A stretch of DNA of 64,000 nucleotides from Phytohabitans aurantiacus (GCF_027923225.1 NZ_BSDI01000041.1:28343-92342); one strand, 5' to 3'. Counted from the stretch's first letter, positions 34,096 to 43,862 are shown. Translations and numbers: made by a program. The notes: generated by a model not told the origin, from the sequence alone.

Positions 34096-37000
34096 GTGGT
34101 TCATCCGCACCTTCAGCCATCTCCCGAAGGGCTGTACGACCCGGCGTACGAACACGACGCCTGCGGCGTGGCCTTCGTGGCGGACCTCTCCGGTCGCCGT
34201 TCACACGACGTGGTGGCGAAGGGGCTTTCGGCCCTGTGCCGGCTGGACCACCGGGGTGCCCGGGGTGCGGAGCCGAACACCGGTGACGGCGCCGGGATCA
34301 TGGTCCAGGTTCCCGACGAGTTCTTCCGTGCCGTGGTGGAGTTCGAGCTGCCGCCCGCGGGGCGGTACGCGACAGGTCTGGTGTTCCTGCCGCACGACCC
34401 GGCGGAGCAGGCACGCGCGCTGCAGGTGCTGGAGAAGTACGCGCTCGTCGAGGGCGCCGACATCCTCGGCTGGCGGGAGCTGCCGGTCGACCCGTCCGAC
34501 CTGGGCGAGACGGCCGAGGCGGCGCGCCCGCACATCCGGCAGCTGTTCATCGCCGCGCACCGGCTGACCGACTCTCCGGATGGCCCGGCGGGCTCCCCGC
34601 TGACCGGCATCGACCTCGACCGGGTCGCGTTCTGCGTGCGCAAGCGCACCGAGCGCGAGACCGCCGAGCGGGGCGTGCCGGCGTACTTCCCGTCGCTGTC
34701 GTCGCGCACGATGGTCTACAAGGGCATGCTGACGCCCGAGCAGGTGCCGGCGTTCTTCCCCGACCTGCTCGACGAGCGGGTGGCGAGCGCGATCGCGCTG
34801 GTGCACTCCCGCTTCTCCACCAACACGTTTCCGTCGTGGCCACTGGCCCACCCGTACCGGTTCATCGCCCACAACGGTGAGATCAACACGATCCGCGGAA
34901 ACAAGAACTGGATGAACGCCCGCGAGGCGCTGCTGGCCTCGAAGAACATCCCGGGCAACATCAAGCGCCTGTTCCCCATCTGCACGCCCGACGCCTCCGA
35001 CGCGGCAAACGTCGACGAGGTGCTCGAGCTGCTGCACCTGGCCGGGCGCAGCCTCCCGCACGCCATGCTGATGATGATCCCGGAGGCGTGGGAGAACGAC
35101 ACCGACATGGACCCGGAGCGGCGCGCCTTCTACCGCTTCCACGCGAGCCTGATGGAGCCGTGGGACGGTCCGGCGGCGGTCGCCTTCACCGACGGCACGG
35201 TCGTCGGCGCGGTGCTCGACCGCAACGGCCTGCGTCCGGGCCGGTGGTGGCGCACCAGCGACGGCCTGGTGGTGCTGGGCAGCGAGGCGGGCGTGCTCGA
35301 CCTCGACCCGGCCACCGTCGTCGCCAAGGGGCGGCTCCAGCCCGGCCGGATGTTCCTGGTCGACACCGGCTCGGGTCGCATCGTCGAAGACGACGAGATC
35401 AAGGCGTCGCTCTCGGTGGAGCAGCCGTACGACGACTGGCTGCACGCCGGGCTCATCAACCTGGAAGACCTCCCCGAGCGCGAGCACATCGTCTACACGC
35501 ACGACTCGGTGCAGCGCCGCCAGCAGACCTTCGGATACACCGAGGAGGAGCTGAAGATCCTCCTGGCGCCGATGGCCCGCACCGGCGCCGAGCCGCTCGG
35601 TTCGATGGGCACCGACACGCCGATCTCGCCGCTGTCCAGCCGGCCGCGGCTGATGTACGACTACTTCCACCAGCTGTTCGCGCAGGTCACCAACCCGCCG
35701 TTGGACGCGATCCGCGAGGAGTTGGTCACCAGCCTCCAGTCGACGATCGGCCCCGAGGGCAACCTGCTCGACCCGGGCCCGGCGAGCTGCCGCCAGATCG
35801 TGCTGCCGTACCCGATCATCGACAACGACGAGCTCGCCAAGATCCTGTCGATCGACGACGACGGCGACCTGCCCGGCTTCAAGGCGGTCCGGGTCTCCGG
35901 CCTGTACCCGCTGCGTGACGGCGCCGCGGGCATCAAGGCGCGGCTGACGCAGATCTGCCGGCATGTCTCCGAGGCGATCGAAGACGGCGTGCGCATCCTG
36001 GTGCTCTCCGACCGCGACTCCAACGCGCAGCTCGCGCCGATCCCGTCGCTGCTGCTCACGGCGGCCGTGCACCAGCACCTGGTGCGCGAGCAGACCCGCA
36101 CCCAGGTGGCGCTGATCGTCGAGACCGGTGACTGCCGCGAGGTGCACCACGCGGCCGTGCTGATCGGATACGGCGCGGCGGCGGTCAACCCGTACCTGGC
36201 GTTCGAGTCGGTCGAAGACCTGGTCTCCACGGGTGCGCTGGCCGGCGTGGAACCGGCCAAGGGCGTGCGCAACTACGTCAAGGCGCTCGGCAAGGGCGTC
36301 CTGAAGATCATGTCGAAGATGGGCATCTCGACGGTGTCGTCGTACTGCGGCGCGCAGGTGTTCGAGGCGGTCGGCCTCGATGCCAAGCTCGTCCAGCGGT
36401 ACTTCGCGGGCACGCCCAGCAAGATCGGCGGAGTCGGCCTGGCCGGCATCCACGAAGAGATCAAGGCTCGGCACGCGCGGGCGTACCCCGCCAACGAGGC
36501 CGAGCGGGCGCACCGCCGGCTCGACGTGGGTGGCGAGTACCAGTGGCGCCGCGAGGGCGAGGTGCACCTCTTCAACCCGGAGACGGTGTTCCTGCTCCAG
36601 CACGCCACGCGGAGCCGGCAGTACGACGTGTTCAAGCGGTACACGTCCAAGGTGGACGAGCTCGCCAAGGACGCCGGCTCGCTGCGCGGCCTCTTCACGC
36701 TGCGCACCGGCGTCCGGCCTGCGGTGCCGATCGACGAGGTCGAGCCGGCTTCGGAGATCGTCAAGCGCTTCTCCACGGGTGCCATGTCGTACGGGTCGAT
36801 CTCGGCCGAGGCGCACGAGACGCTCGCCATCGCGATGAACAACCTCGGCGGCAAGTCCAACACCGGCGAGGGCGGCGAAGACGTCGAGCGGCTCTACGAC
36901 CCGGCCCGGCGCTCGTCGGTCAAGCAGATCGCGAGCGGCCGCTTCGGCGTGACCGGCGAGTACCTCGTCAACGCCGACGACCTGCAGATCAAGATGGCGC

Positions 37001-38664
37001 AGGGCGCGAAGCCGGGCGAGGGCGGCCAGCTCCCGGGCAACAAGGTGTGGCCGTGGATCGCCAAGACCCGGCACGCCACCCCGGGCGTCGGCCTCATCTC
37101 GCCGCCGCCGCACCACGACATCTACTCGATCGAAGACCTCGCCCAACTCGTACACGACCTGAAGTGCGTCAACCCGGGCGCCCGGGTACACGTCAAGCTG
37201 GTCTCCGAGATCGGTGTCGGCACGGTCGCCGCGGGCGTCGCGAAGCTCAAGTCCGACGTCATCCTGATCTCCGGGCACGACGGCGGCACGGGCGCCTCGC
37301 CGCTCAACTCGCTCAAGCACGCCGGCACGCCGTGGGAGCTGGGCCTCGCCGAGACGCAGCAGACGCTGCTGCTCAACAGGCTGCGCGACCGGGTCACCGT
37401 GCAGGTCGACGGCCAGCTCAAGACCGGCCGCGACGTGGTGGTCGCCGCGCTGCTCGGCGCCGAGGAGTACGGGTTCGCCACGGCCCCGCTGATCGTCTCG
37501 GGCTGCATCATGATGCGGGTCTGCCACCTCGACACCTGTCCGGTCGGCATCGCCACGCAAAACCCGGTGCTGCGCGAGCGGTACACGGGCAAGCCCGAGT
37601 TCGTCGAGAACTTCTTCCTCTTCCTCGCCGAGGAGGTCCGGGCGTACCTTGCCGAGCTTGGCTTCCGCTCCCTCGACGACGCGATCGGCCACGCCGAGCT
37701 GCTCGAGGTGGCGCCCGCGGTCGAGCACTGGAAGGCCAAGGGCCTCGACCTGACCCCCGTGCTGCACGTGCCGGACCTGCCCGAGGGCGCCGCCCGCCGG
37801 CGTGTCCGGTCGCAGGACCACGGCCTGGAGCGGTCGCTCGACAACGAGCTGATCGCGCTGGCCCAGCCGGCGCTGGCCGACCGCGAGCCGGTACGTGCCG
37901 AGGTCGCGGTGCGCAACGAGCACCGCAGCGTCGGCGCGATGCTCGGCGGCGAGGTGGCTCGCCGGTACGGCGGTGCCGGCCTGCCGGTCGACACCATCGA
38001 CATCACGCTGCACGGCACGGCTGGGCAGTCGTTCGGCGCGTTCCTGCCCAACGGGGTGACCCTGCGGCTGCACGGCGACGCCAACGACTACGTCGGCAAG
38101 GGGCTATCGGGCGGCCGCATCGTGGTGCGCCCGGCCGCCAGCGCGCCGTTCACCGCCGAAGAGCACATCATCGCCGGAAACACGATCCTCTATGGAGCGA
38201 CGGCCGGTGAGCTGTTCCTGCGCGGCCGGGTCGGCGAGCGGTTCGCCGTCCGCAACTCCGGCGGTGTGGCCATTGTGGAGGGTGTCGGCGACCACGGCTG
38301 CGAGTACATGACGGGCGGCACCGTCGTGGTGCTCGGCCAGACCGGCCGCAACTTCGCCGCTGGCATGTCGGGTGGCACCGCGTTCGTGTGGCGCCTCGAC
38401 AAGAGCAAGGTCAACCCCGAACTGGTCGAGCTCGAACCGCTCAGCGACGAAGAGCAGGTCAGCCTGCGCGCCCTCGTCGAACGGCACTTCGCCGAGACCG
38501 ACTCGGCCGTGGCCGAAGAGCTGCTCAAGCGCTGGCCCGAGGCGGTCGACGAGTTCACCGCCGTGGTGCCGCGCGACTACAAGCGCGTCATGGAAGCGAT
38601 CCGCACCGCCGAAGCCGCCGGTCGGAACATCGACGAAGCGGTGATGGAGGTCGCTCGTGCCTGA
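34096..38664 (+). CDS. gltB: glutamate synthase (NADPH) large subunit
   Basis: Transfers the glutamine amide to 2-oxoglutarate to make glutamate. The 1522-residue chain has a short propeptide before the N-terminal nucleophile Cys23 (HDACGVAF) of the glutaminase domain. The central and FMN domains follow, with the 3Fe-4S Cys in GCIMMRVCHLDTCPVG, then the C-terminal beta-helix (GXGXG) domain. GTG 34096 has AGGAGG at 34086-34091; the frame open to 34072 is less likely. The gene is followed by gltD with an 8-bp overlap. A -10-like TAGACT (34024-34029) lies upstream. Confidence 0.97.
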   Translation: MVHPHLQPSPEGLYDPAYEHDACGVAFVADLSGRRSHDVVAKGLSALCRLDHRGARGAEPNTGDGAGIMVQVPDEFFRAVVEFELPPAGRYATGLVFLPHDPAEQARALQVLEKYALVEGADILGWRELPVDPSDLGETAEAARPHIRQLFIAAHRLTDSPDGPAGSPLTGIDLDRVAFCVRKRTERETAERGVPAYFPSLSSRTMVYKGMLTPEQVPAFFPDLLDERVASAIALVHSRFSTNTFPSWPLAHPYRFIAHNGEINTIRGNKNWMNAREALLASKNIPGNIKRLFPICTPDASDAANVDEVLELLHLAGRSLPHAMLMMIPEAWENDTDMDPERRAFYRFHASLMEPWDGPAAVAFTDGTVVGAVLDRNGLRPGRWWRTSDGLVVLGSEAGVLDLDPATVVAKGRLQPGRMFLVDTGSGRIVEDDEIKASLSVEQPYDDWLHAGLINLEDLPEREHIVYTHDSVQRRQQTFGYTEEELKILLAPMARTGAEPLGSMGTDTPISPLSSRPRLMYDYFHQLFAQVTNPPLDAIREELVTSLQSTIGPEGNLLDPGPASCRQIVLPYPIIDNDELAKILSIDDDGDLPGFKAVRVSGLYPLRDGAAGIKARLTQICRHVSEAIEDGVRILVLSDRDSNAQLAPIPSLLLTAAVHQHLVREQTRTQVALIVETGDCREVHHAAVLIGYGAAAVNPYLAFESVEDLVSTGALAGVEPAKGVRNYVKALGKGVLKIMSKMGISTVSSYCGAQVFEAVGLDAKLVQRYFAGTPSKIGGVGLAGIHEEIKARHARAYPANEAERAHRRLDVGGEYQWRREGEVHLFNPETVFLLQHATRSRQYDVFKRYTSKVDELAKDAGSLRGLFTLRTGVRPAVPIDEVEPASEIVKRFSTGAMSYGSISAEAHETLAIAMNNLGGKSNTGEGGEDVERLYDPARRSSVKQIASGRFGVTGEYLVNADDLQIKMAQGAKPGEGGQLPGNKVWPWIAKTRHATPGVGLISPPPHHDIYSIEDLAQLVHDLKCVNPGARVHVKLVSEIGVGTVAAGVAKLKSDVILISGHDGGTGASPLNSLKHAGTPWELGLAETQQTLLLNRLRDRVTVQVDGQLKTGRDVVVAALLGAEEYGFATAPLIVSGCIMMRVCHLDTCPVGIATQNPVLRERYTGKPEFVENFFLFLAEEVRAYLAELGFRSLDDAIGHAELLEVAPAVEHWKAKGLDLTPVLHVPDLPEGAARRRVRSQDHGLERSLDNELIALAQPALADREPVRAEVAVRNEHRSVGAMLGGEVARRYGGAGLPVDTIDITLHGTAGQSFGAFLPNGVTLRLHGDANDYVGKGLSGGRIVVRPAASAPFTAEEHIIAGNTILYGATAGELFLRGRVGERFAVRNSGGVAIVEGVGDHGCEYMTGGTVVVLGQTGRNFAAGMSGGTAFVWRLDKSKVNPELVELEPLSDEEQVSLRALVERHFAETDSAVAEELLKRWPEAVDEFTAVVPRDYKRVMEAIRTAEAAGRNIDEAVMEVARA

Positions 38665-40132
38665 TCCTCAAGGGTTCCTTCGCTACGACCGCCAGCTGCC
38701 CAGCCGCCGCCCGGTGCCCGTGCGCATCCAGGACTGGCGCGAGGTCTACCCGGTGGCCAGCGACGGACTGATCCGCGATCAAGCCACCCGCTGCATGGAC
38801 TGCGGCATCCCGTTCTGCCACGACGGCTGCCCGCTCGGCAACCGCATCCCGGACTGGAATGACCTGGTCCGCACCGGCAGCTGGGCGGCCGCCATCGAGG
38901 CACTGCACGCCACCAACAACTTCCCGGAGTTCACGGGGCGGCTGTGCCCGGCGCCGTGCGAGGCCGCGTGCGTGCTCGGCATCGCGGGTGGCGACGCCGT
39001 GACGATCAAGCAGGTCGAGGTCGAGATCATCAACCGGGCCTTCGACTACGGCTTCGTCACGCCGCAGGCGGTGCCGCCGCCGTCGGGCAAGCGGATCGCC
39101 GTCGTCGGCTCCGGGCCCGCCGGGCTCGCCGCCGCGCAGCAGCTCGCCCGCGCCGGCCACGAGGTCATCGTGTACGAGCGCGACGACGCCATCGGTGGCC
39201 TCATGCGGTACGGCATCCCCGACTTCAAGCTGGAGAAGCAGCACATCGACCGGCGCCTCGCCCAGATGGCAGCGGAGGGCGTCCAGTTCCGCACGTCCGT
39301 CAACGTGGGCGTCGACGTCACCGCCGCCGACCTGCGCGCGACGCACGACGCGGTGCTGCTCGCCTGCGGCGCGCTGGCCGGCCGCGACACTCCTGAGACG
39401 CCCGGCCGCCAGTTGCGCGGCGTCCACCTGGCAATGGACCACTTGGTACCGGCCAACCGTGTCGTCGCGGGCCTTCAAGACTCGGTCCCGATCGACGCGG
39501 CCGGCAAGCACGTCGTGATCATCGGTGGTGGCGACACCGCGGCCGACTGCCTCGGCGTGGCCCACCGCCAGGGCGCGGCCGGCATCAACCAGCTCGACAT
39601 CTACCCCGAGCCACCGTCGTCCCGCGACGAAGACCGCGACCCGTGGCCGACGTGGCCGTGGATCCTGCGCAACTACCCCGCTCACGAAGAGGGCGGTTCG
39701 CGCGTGTTCGCCGTCGCGGTGCGCGAGTTCGTCGACGACGGCACCGGCCAGGTGCGGGCGGTGCGCATCTCGGAGGTACAGGTCGAGAAGCGCGACGGCC
39801 AGCGCATCATGACGTATGTGCCGGGCTCCGAGCGGGAGCTCCCCGCCGACCTGGTACTGCTGGCGATCGGCTTCGACGGCACCGAGGAGCAGCCGCTGCT
39901 CGATCAGCTCGGCGTGATCCGCAACCGTCGCGGTGCCATCGACGCCAGCCCCGACTGGCAGACCGCGGCCGACGGCGTCTTCGTGGCCGGCGACATGCAC
40001 CGCGGCGCCTCGCTGATCGTGTGGGCGATCGCCGAGGGCAGGGCGGCGGCGGCAGCCATCCACAGCTACGTAGGCGGCGCCGGCGACCTCCCCGCTCCCG
40101 TAACCCCCGCGGCCATCCCCCTACACGCCTAA
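38657..40132 (+). CDS. gltD: glutamate synthase small subunit
   Basis: FAD/NADPH-dependent beta subunit that feeds electrons to GltB. The 491 residues have an N-terminal Cys-rich 4Fe-4S domain (CMDCGIPFCHDGCPLG and CPAPCEAACVLG), an FAD fold (IAVVGSGPAGLAAAQQLARA), an NADPH fold (VVIIGGGDTAADCLG) and the closing GVFVAGDMHRGASLIVWAI. GTG start overlaps gltB by 8 bp, so the two are coupled. A 13-copy heptamer repeat begins 2 bp after its stop. Confidence 0.97.
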   Translation: MPDPQGFLRYDRQLPSRRPVPVRIQDWREVYPVASDGLIRDQATRCMDCGIPFCHDGCPLGNRIPDWNDLVRTGSWAAAIEALHATNNFPEFTGRLCPAPCEAACVLGIAGGDAVTIKQVEVEIINRAFDYGFVTPQAVPPPSGKRIAVVGSGPAGLAAAQQLARAGHEVIVYERDDAIGGLMRYGIPDFKLEKQHIDRRLAQMAAEGVQFRTSVNVGVDVTAADLRATHDAVLLACGALAGRDTPETPGRQLRGVHLAMDHLVPANRVVAGLQDSVPIDAAGKHVVIIGGGDTAADCLGVAHRQGAAGINQLDIYPEPPSSRDEDRDPWPTWPWILRNYPAHEEGGSRVFAVAVREFVDDGTGQVRAVRISEVQVEKRDGQRIMTYVPGSERELPADLVLLAIGFDGTEEQPLLDQLGVIRNRRGAIDASPDWQTAADGVFVAGDMHRGASLIVWAIAEGRAAAAAIHSYVGGAGDLPAPVTPAAIPLHA

Positions 40133-40133
40133 C

Positions 40134-40224
40134 CGCCCCGCGCCCCGCGCCCCGCGCCCCGCGCCCCGCGCCCCGCGCCCCGCGCCCCGCGCCCCGCGCC
40201 CCGCGCCCCGCGCCCCGCGCCCCG
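40134..40224. repeat. heptanucleotide tandem repeat (CGCCCCG)13
   Basis: Thirteen perfect 7-bp copies of CGCCCCG directly after gltD, then a run of CGCGCCG-like sequence to about 40245. Such a tract is prone to length change by slippage. Confidence 0.95.
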
Positions 40225-40261
40225 CGCGCCGCGCGCCGCGCGCGGCGCCCGCCTTCGCGTC

Positions 40262-40318
40262 GATCAAGGGCAAACGCACGTGGTTCGATCTCTCTTCCAC
40301 GTGCGTTCGCCCTTGATC
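40262..40318. repeat. 57-bp palindrome, second family (intact copy)
   Basis: Starts GATCAAGGGCAAACGCACGT and ends in ACGTGCGTTCGCCCTTGATC, a ~22-bp stem with a single mismatch and a ~13-base loop. Its left arm recurs at 63878. It is unrelated in sequence to the 54-bp family. Confidence 0.9.
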
Positions 40319-40558
40319 CATGCAAATCACCTTGATCGGCGCCGCCGGGCGGCGCCCTCCCCACCGCGCGATGTCCGCGCGCCTCGGGCGCGCCCCGCGC
40401 GCCCCGCGCGCCGGCCGCACGGACCTGACGCCTCGCCGGCACGAGTGCCGGCCTAGCCGGCGGCGCGGTCCGTCCACATGACGCGCGCCGTGGAGACTGT
40501 GGCGACCTGCTGCCCCTCCAAGGGCAGCAGGTCGCCACAAACCAGCTACCGTCGCTGC
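40319..40558. other. non-coding GC-rich region with several hairpins
   Basis: Contains GGCGCCGCCGGGCGGCGCC near 40338 and, at 40498-40539, an 18-bp perfect hairpin (listed separately). No coding frame is credible. Together with the heptamers and palindrome, about 425 bp after gltD are non-coding. Confidence 0.6.
40498..40539. promoter_or_regulatory. 18-bp perfect hairpin before the kinase-like gene
   Basis: The arms TGTGGCGACCTGCTGCCC and GGGCAGCAGGTCGCCACA are perfect complements around loop CTCCAA. It ends 19 bp before the GTG start at 40559, where no ribosome-binding site is seen. It could act as an operator, terminator or mRNA structure. Confidence 0.55.
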
Positions 40559-41086
40559 GTGCGCGCGATCCTGATCTCTGGCCTGCCTGGCGCGGGCAAG
40601 ACCACCGTCGCCCGGATGCTCGCCGCGCGGTATCCGCGGTCGGCGCACATCGAGGGCGACATCGTGGGGGAGCGGTTCATCGTCAACGGGTGCGTGCTGC
40701 CCGGCGGTTCGCCTGCCGACGAGGCCGACGCCCAGCTCCTGCTGCGCCGCCGCATCATGTGCCGCATGGCCGACGAGTACGCCGAGGCGAGCTTCGTGCC
40801 GGTGCTGGACGACGTGGTCGTGTCACCATCGGTGCTCGACGTCTACCTCGACCGCCTCGCCACCAAGCCGTTCGCGTTCGTGCAGCTCATCCCCGACCTG
40901 GCGACTATCGAGCGCCGCGACGGGGGCCGCGACAAGCATGTCTTCGAGATGTGGAAGCACCTCGACACCGAGCTGCGCACCACCATGCCCCGCACGGGCC
41001 TGTGGCTCGACACCACCCATCTCACCGCGGAGCAGACCGTCGACGCGATCGAAGCCAACCTCCACACCGCCATGATCGCGTCCTGA
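40559..41086 (+). CDS. P-loop kinase/phosphotransferase-like protein
   Basis: A 175-residue P-loop protein starting VRAILISGLPGAGKTTVARM, in which GLPGAGKTT is the Walker A. An acidic Mg site candidate follows in EGDIVGERF and VPVLDDVVV. The size and layout resemble AAA_33/zeta-toxin-like or chloramphenicol-phosphotransferase-like small-molecule kinases. The GTG 40559 start is chosen directly before the fold, since the open frame upstream passes through the hairpin. A hairpin just upstream suggests regulation. The substrate is unknown. Confidence 0.82.
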   Translation: MRAILISGLPGAGKTTVARMLAARYPRSAHIEGDIVGERFIVNGCVLPGGSPADEADAQLLLRRRIMCRMADEYAEASFVPVLDDVVVSPSVLDVYLDRLATKPFAFVQLIPDLATIERRDGGRDKHVFEMWKHLDTELRTTMPRTGLWLDTTHLTAEQTVDAIEANLHTAMIAS

Positions 41087-41196
41087 TCGCCCGGCCGTCC
41101 GCGAGCTGCGCGCCTCGTCCGTGGTCCAGTCGTCACGTCACGGGTATGTGATCTTGGGGATATCCGGGTGACACAGCGAGGGCTAAGGGTGGGGGC

Positions 41197-41496
41197 ATGG
41201 CACCCACCCCACCCACAGACGCCGAGCTCGACGTCCTGATCAGGGCGCGGCTCGCGTCGCTGGGCATCGACCTCGACCAGCTTCCGCCCGGTGCGACGGC
41301 TGACCCGGTGACGGGATCGCCGGGCCGGGACTCCGTGCTCGCCTCGTTGCGCTCGTTCGTGCGGGGCACGGTGACGACGATCGCCGCCTACCAGCTTCCC
41401 GCGCCCGCGGGCACCGACCCAGCGGTTGCGGCGCCCTTGTCGCAGCAGCCGGCACCCATGCTGTACCCGTCGATCAGCATGGAGTGGCGCAAGTGA
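41197..41496 (+). CDS. small acidic protein coupled to a Tat amidase
   Basis: A 99-residue protein of unknown family. It has N-terminal helices (DAELDVLIRARLASLGIDLD) and a central LASLRSFVRGTVTTIAAYQL, and lacks a signal peptide. Its TGA overlaps the start of the Tat amidase (GTGA), so the two are translated together. A GatC/AtzG-like accessory-subunit role is possible from size and position, but no motif proves it. Confidence 0.7.
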   Translation: MAPTPPTDAELDVLIRARLASLGIDLDQLPPGATADPVTGSPGRDSVLASLRSFVRGTVTTIAAYQLPAPAGTDPAVAAPLSQQPAPMLYPSISMEWRK

Positions 41497-43073
41497 GCGC
41501 CGTCGACCGGCGGGCGTTCCTCGCCCGCACCGCCGCGCTCGCGGCGGCGACGACCACGGTCGGGGTCACGCTGCCAAGGATCGCCAACGCCGCACCCAGG
41601 TTTGGACAGAACGCGTACGTCAAGCCGCGTCCCGAGGCGCTCGCGGACCCGACCGAGCTGACCCTCGCCGAGGCGGCGTGGATGGTCCGCGCTGGACGGA
41701 TCACGCCGCTGGAGCTCGTCGAGGCGTACCTCGACCGGATCGCGGCGCACGACGCGACGTACCAGGCGTTCAACACGGTGCTCGCCGATGAGGCGCGCGC
41801 GGCCGCCAGAGCCATCAAGAAGAGTCCACATCGGAGTCCGCTGCACGGCATCCCGCTCGCCATCAAGGACAACTACTACACGGCCGGCGTGCGCACCACC
41901 GCGAACTCCTACCTGTTCCAGGATTTCGTGCCGCCCTTTGACGGTACGGCTGTCGCGCGGCTCAAGAGCGCGGGCGCGATCGTGCTCGGCAAGACCCAGA
42001 TGGGCCCGCTCGCCACCACTCGGGCGACCACACCGGCGGGCGTCATCACGACCGTCAACGCGTGGACGCCGGCGCGACCGGGCGTCGACCCGGGCGGCTC
42101 GTCGACGGGCACGGCCACCGCGGTCGCGGGCCGGCTCGCGACGTCGGGGACCGGCACGCAGACCGGCGGATCCATCACCGCACCGTCGAACGCCCAGAAC
42201 CTCACCGGTCTCAAGCCGACCATGGGTCGGGTGTCGCTGTACGGCATCATCCCGCTCAGCTACACGCGCGACCATCCCGGCCCGCTGGCCCGGGACGCCA
42301 AGGACGCCGCCATCATGCTCACCGCGATGGCCGGCGAGGACGCCAACGACCCGCGGACGCAAGGCCTGCCGGCGGTCCCGGATCTGATCGAGGCCGCGAC
42401 GCCCGTCTACACGGGACGCCGCGTGAAGCTGCGGCGTAGCACGCGGATCGGCGTGCTGCCCGGGTACGCCGACGGCACGTCCGAGACGGCGGCTGCCCGC
42501 CGCGCGTTCCTGTCCACAATCGACGCCGTACCGGGCGCCAGCCTCGTCGAGGTGCCGCTCCCCGATGAGTGGGACCTGCTGACCGGCACCGCGTTCAACA
42601 ACGTGCGGCTGCCCGAGCGCAGCGAACCGTTCATGCCGTATCTACGCAAGGACCTGCGTGGCTTCGGCGTATCGGTGACCGGCTGGCTCCAGGGCGTGCT
42701 GCTCGGGGCGAACGAGTTCCTCACCGGGCAGCGCGCGAAGCTGCTCCTGCTGGAGCGGGTACTGGACCAGATCTTCGAGCGCTGCGACGTCGTGGTGCAG
42801 ACGAGCCCGGTACCCTTCGACATCCTCGGCCTGCCCGAGATCGGGTTCCCGATCGGGTTCACCGCCGACGGGGTACCCATTGGCACCATTCTCGGCGGCG
42901 AGCCGTACGCGGAGGATCGGCTGCTCTCGGTCGTCGCCGCCTATCAGGCGGTGTCGGACTGGCACCTGCGCCGACCGGCGGATCCGCAGGCGCCGGGTGC
43001 GACGGCGCTGCGCGCCGCCGCACCCGACCGTGGCCGGCTCACCGCCGAAGAGGTGGCCGCCACGATGCAGTGA
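41493..43073 (+). CDS. Tat-exported amidase (amidase-signature family)
   Basis: A 526-residue secreted amidase. The N-terminus has the twin-arginine signal DRRAFLAR followed by a hydrophobic stretch and an ANA-type cleavage region. The catalytic Lys is in LAIKDNYYTAG and the nucleophilic Ser segment is GTGTQTGGSITAP of the amidase signature, so the Ser-cisSer-Lys triad is complete. GTG 41493 is chosen because it overlaps the upstream stop and puts the RR motif near the start; the ATG at 41484 is an alternative. The natural amide substrate is unknown. Confidence 0.92.
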   Translation: MSAVDRRAFLARTAALAAATTTVGVTLPRIANAAPRFGQNAYVKPRPEALADPTELTLAEAAWMVRAGRITPLELVEAYLDRIAAHDATYQAFNTVLADEARAAARAIKKSPHRSPLHGIPLAIKDNYYTAGVRTTANSYLFQDFVPPFDGTAVARLKSAGAIVLGKTQMGPLATTRATTPAGVITTVNAWTPARPGVDPGGSSTGTATAVAGRLATSGTGTQTGGSITAPSNAQNLTGLKPTMGRVSLYGIIPLSYTRDHPGPLARDAKDAAIMLTAMAGEDANDPRTQGLPAVPDLIEAATPVYTGRRVKLRRSTRIGVLPGYADGTSETAAARRAFLSTIDAVPGASLVEVPLPDEWDLLTGTAFNNVRLPERSEPFMPYLRKDLRGFGVSVTGWLQGVLLGANEFLTGQRAKLLLLERVLDQIFERCDVVVQTSPVPFDILGLPEIGFPIGFTADGVPIGTILGGEPYAEDRLLSVVAAYQAVSDWHLRRPADPQAPGATALRAAAPDRGRLTAEEVAATMQ

Positions 43074-43094
43074 CTCAGTACACCACGCAGTGAC

Positions 43095-43862
43095 TCAGTA
43101 GTAGCGCTCGAGCAACGCCTTGTCGTTGGCGTTCGGGTACTTGCTCATGCCCGCGACCAGCTTCCCGTACATGCAGCTGCCCGTCGACGTGTTGTGGTCC
43201 AGTCCCAGGGCGTGTCCCATCTCGTGGCACGCCGCGGTCCACTTTTCGGTCTCGGTGTTGGCGTGGTAGTCGTTGAGGTAGATGGCCGCGCTCGTGGCGT
43301 ACGTCTCCGCGGCGTTCCAGCGCACCCACGTCTCGCCGACCCAGCCGGTGTTGCCGTAGTTGGCGCTGACCATGTCGATGCAGTGAGCGCTGCTCAGGCA
43401 GCCGGCGCTCGGCGTACGGCGGATGGAGTCGATGCCGGAGACCGTGTTCCATTCGGTGGCCGCGCGGCCGACCGGCCACGCCGCGCTCGTGCGGTCGAGG
43501 AAGTGGAGGATCGGTCGCGGTTGCCCCTTGTAGGCCCACCTCCAGAAGCACGTGGTCGAGGTGGGCCACGTGCGTGCTGTGCCCAGTGAGCACGCGGCCG
43601 CCTGCGCCGAGATGTCGCCCTCCGTGTGGACGACCACGTTCGGCACGCCGCTCTCCGTCAGCATGCGCGCCAGCTCGGTGGGCGTGACGTCCGGCGCCGG
43701 CGTGAAGATGCGCTTCGTCACCGTGCCATCCGCGTTGACGGTGACGGAGGAGACCTCCGCGAAAGCCTCGGTCTCGTCGGCGTGCGCCGGTGTCGCGATG
43801 CCGATCGTGCCGGCCAGGACGGCGATCGCCGCCGCGATGAACGTACGGTTGCGTGTTTTCAT
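43095..43862 (-). CDS. secreted zinc metalloprotease (matrixin-like)
   Basis: A 255-residue exported protease. A signal peptide occupies about residues 1-28 (FIAAAIAVLAGTIGIATPAHA). The zinc motif is CHEMGHALGLDHN, the extended HExxHxxGxxH of metzincins, with SCMYGK after it in the Met-turn position. Four further Cys may form disulfides. The ATG at 43862 follows GGGGAGG; the open frame to 43916 does not give a better signal peptide. It acts outside the cell on an unknown protein. Confidence 0.9.
   Translation of the reverse strand: MKTRNRTFIAAAIAVLAGTIGIATPAHADETEAFAEVSSVTVNADGTVTKRIFTPAPDVTPTELARMLTESGVPNVVVHTEGDISAQAAACSLGTARTWPTSTTCFWRWAYKGQPRPILHFLDRTSAAWPVGRAATEWNTVSGIDSIRRTPSAGCLSSAHCIDMVSANYGNTGWVGETWVRWNAAETYATSAAIYLNDYHANTETEKWTAACHEMGHALGLDHNTSTGSCMYGKLVAGMSKYPNANDKALLERYY

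Noticed and set aside
34201..38073. 1290-residue minus-strand frame opposite gltB
   Set aside because: Shadow of gltB; no domain or motif, while gltB is certain.
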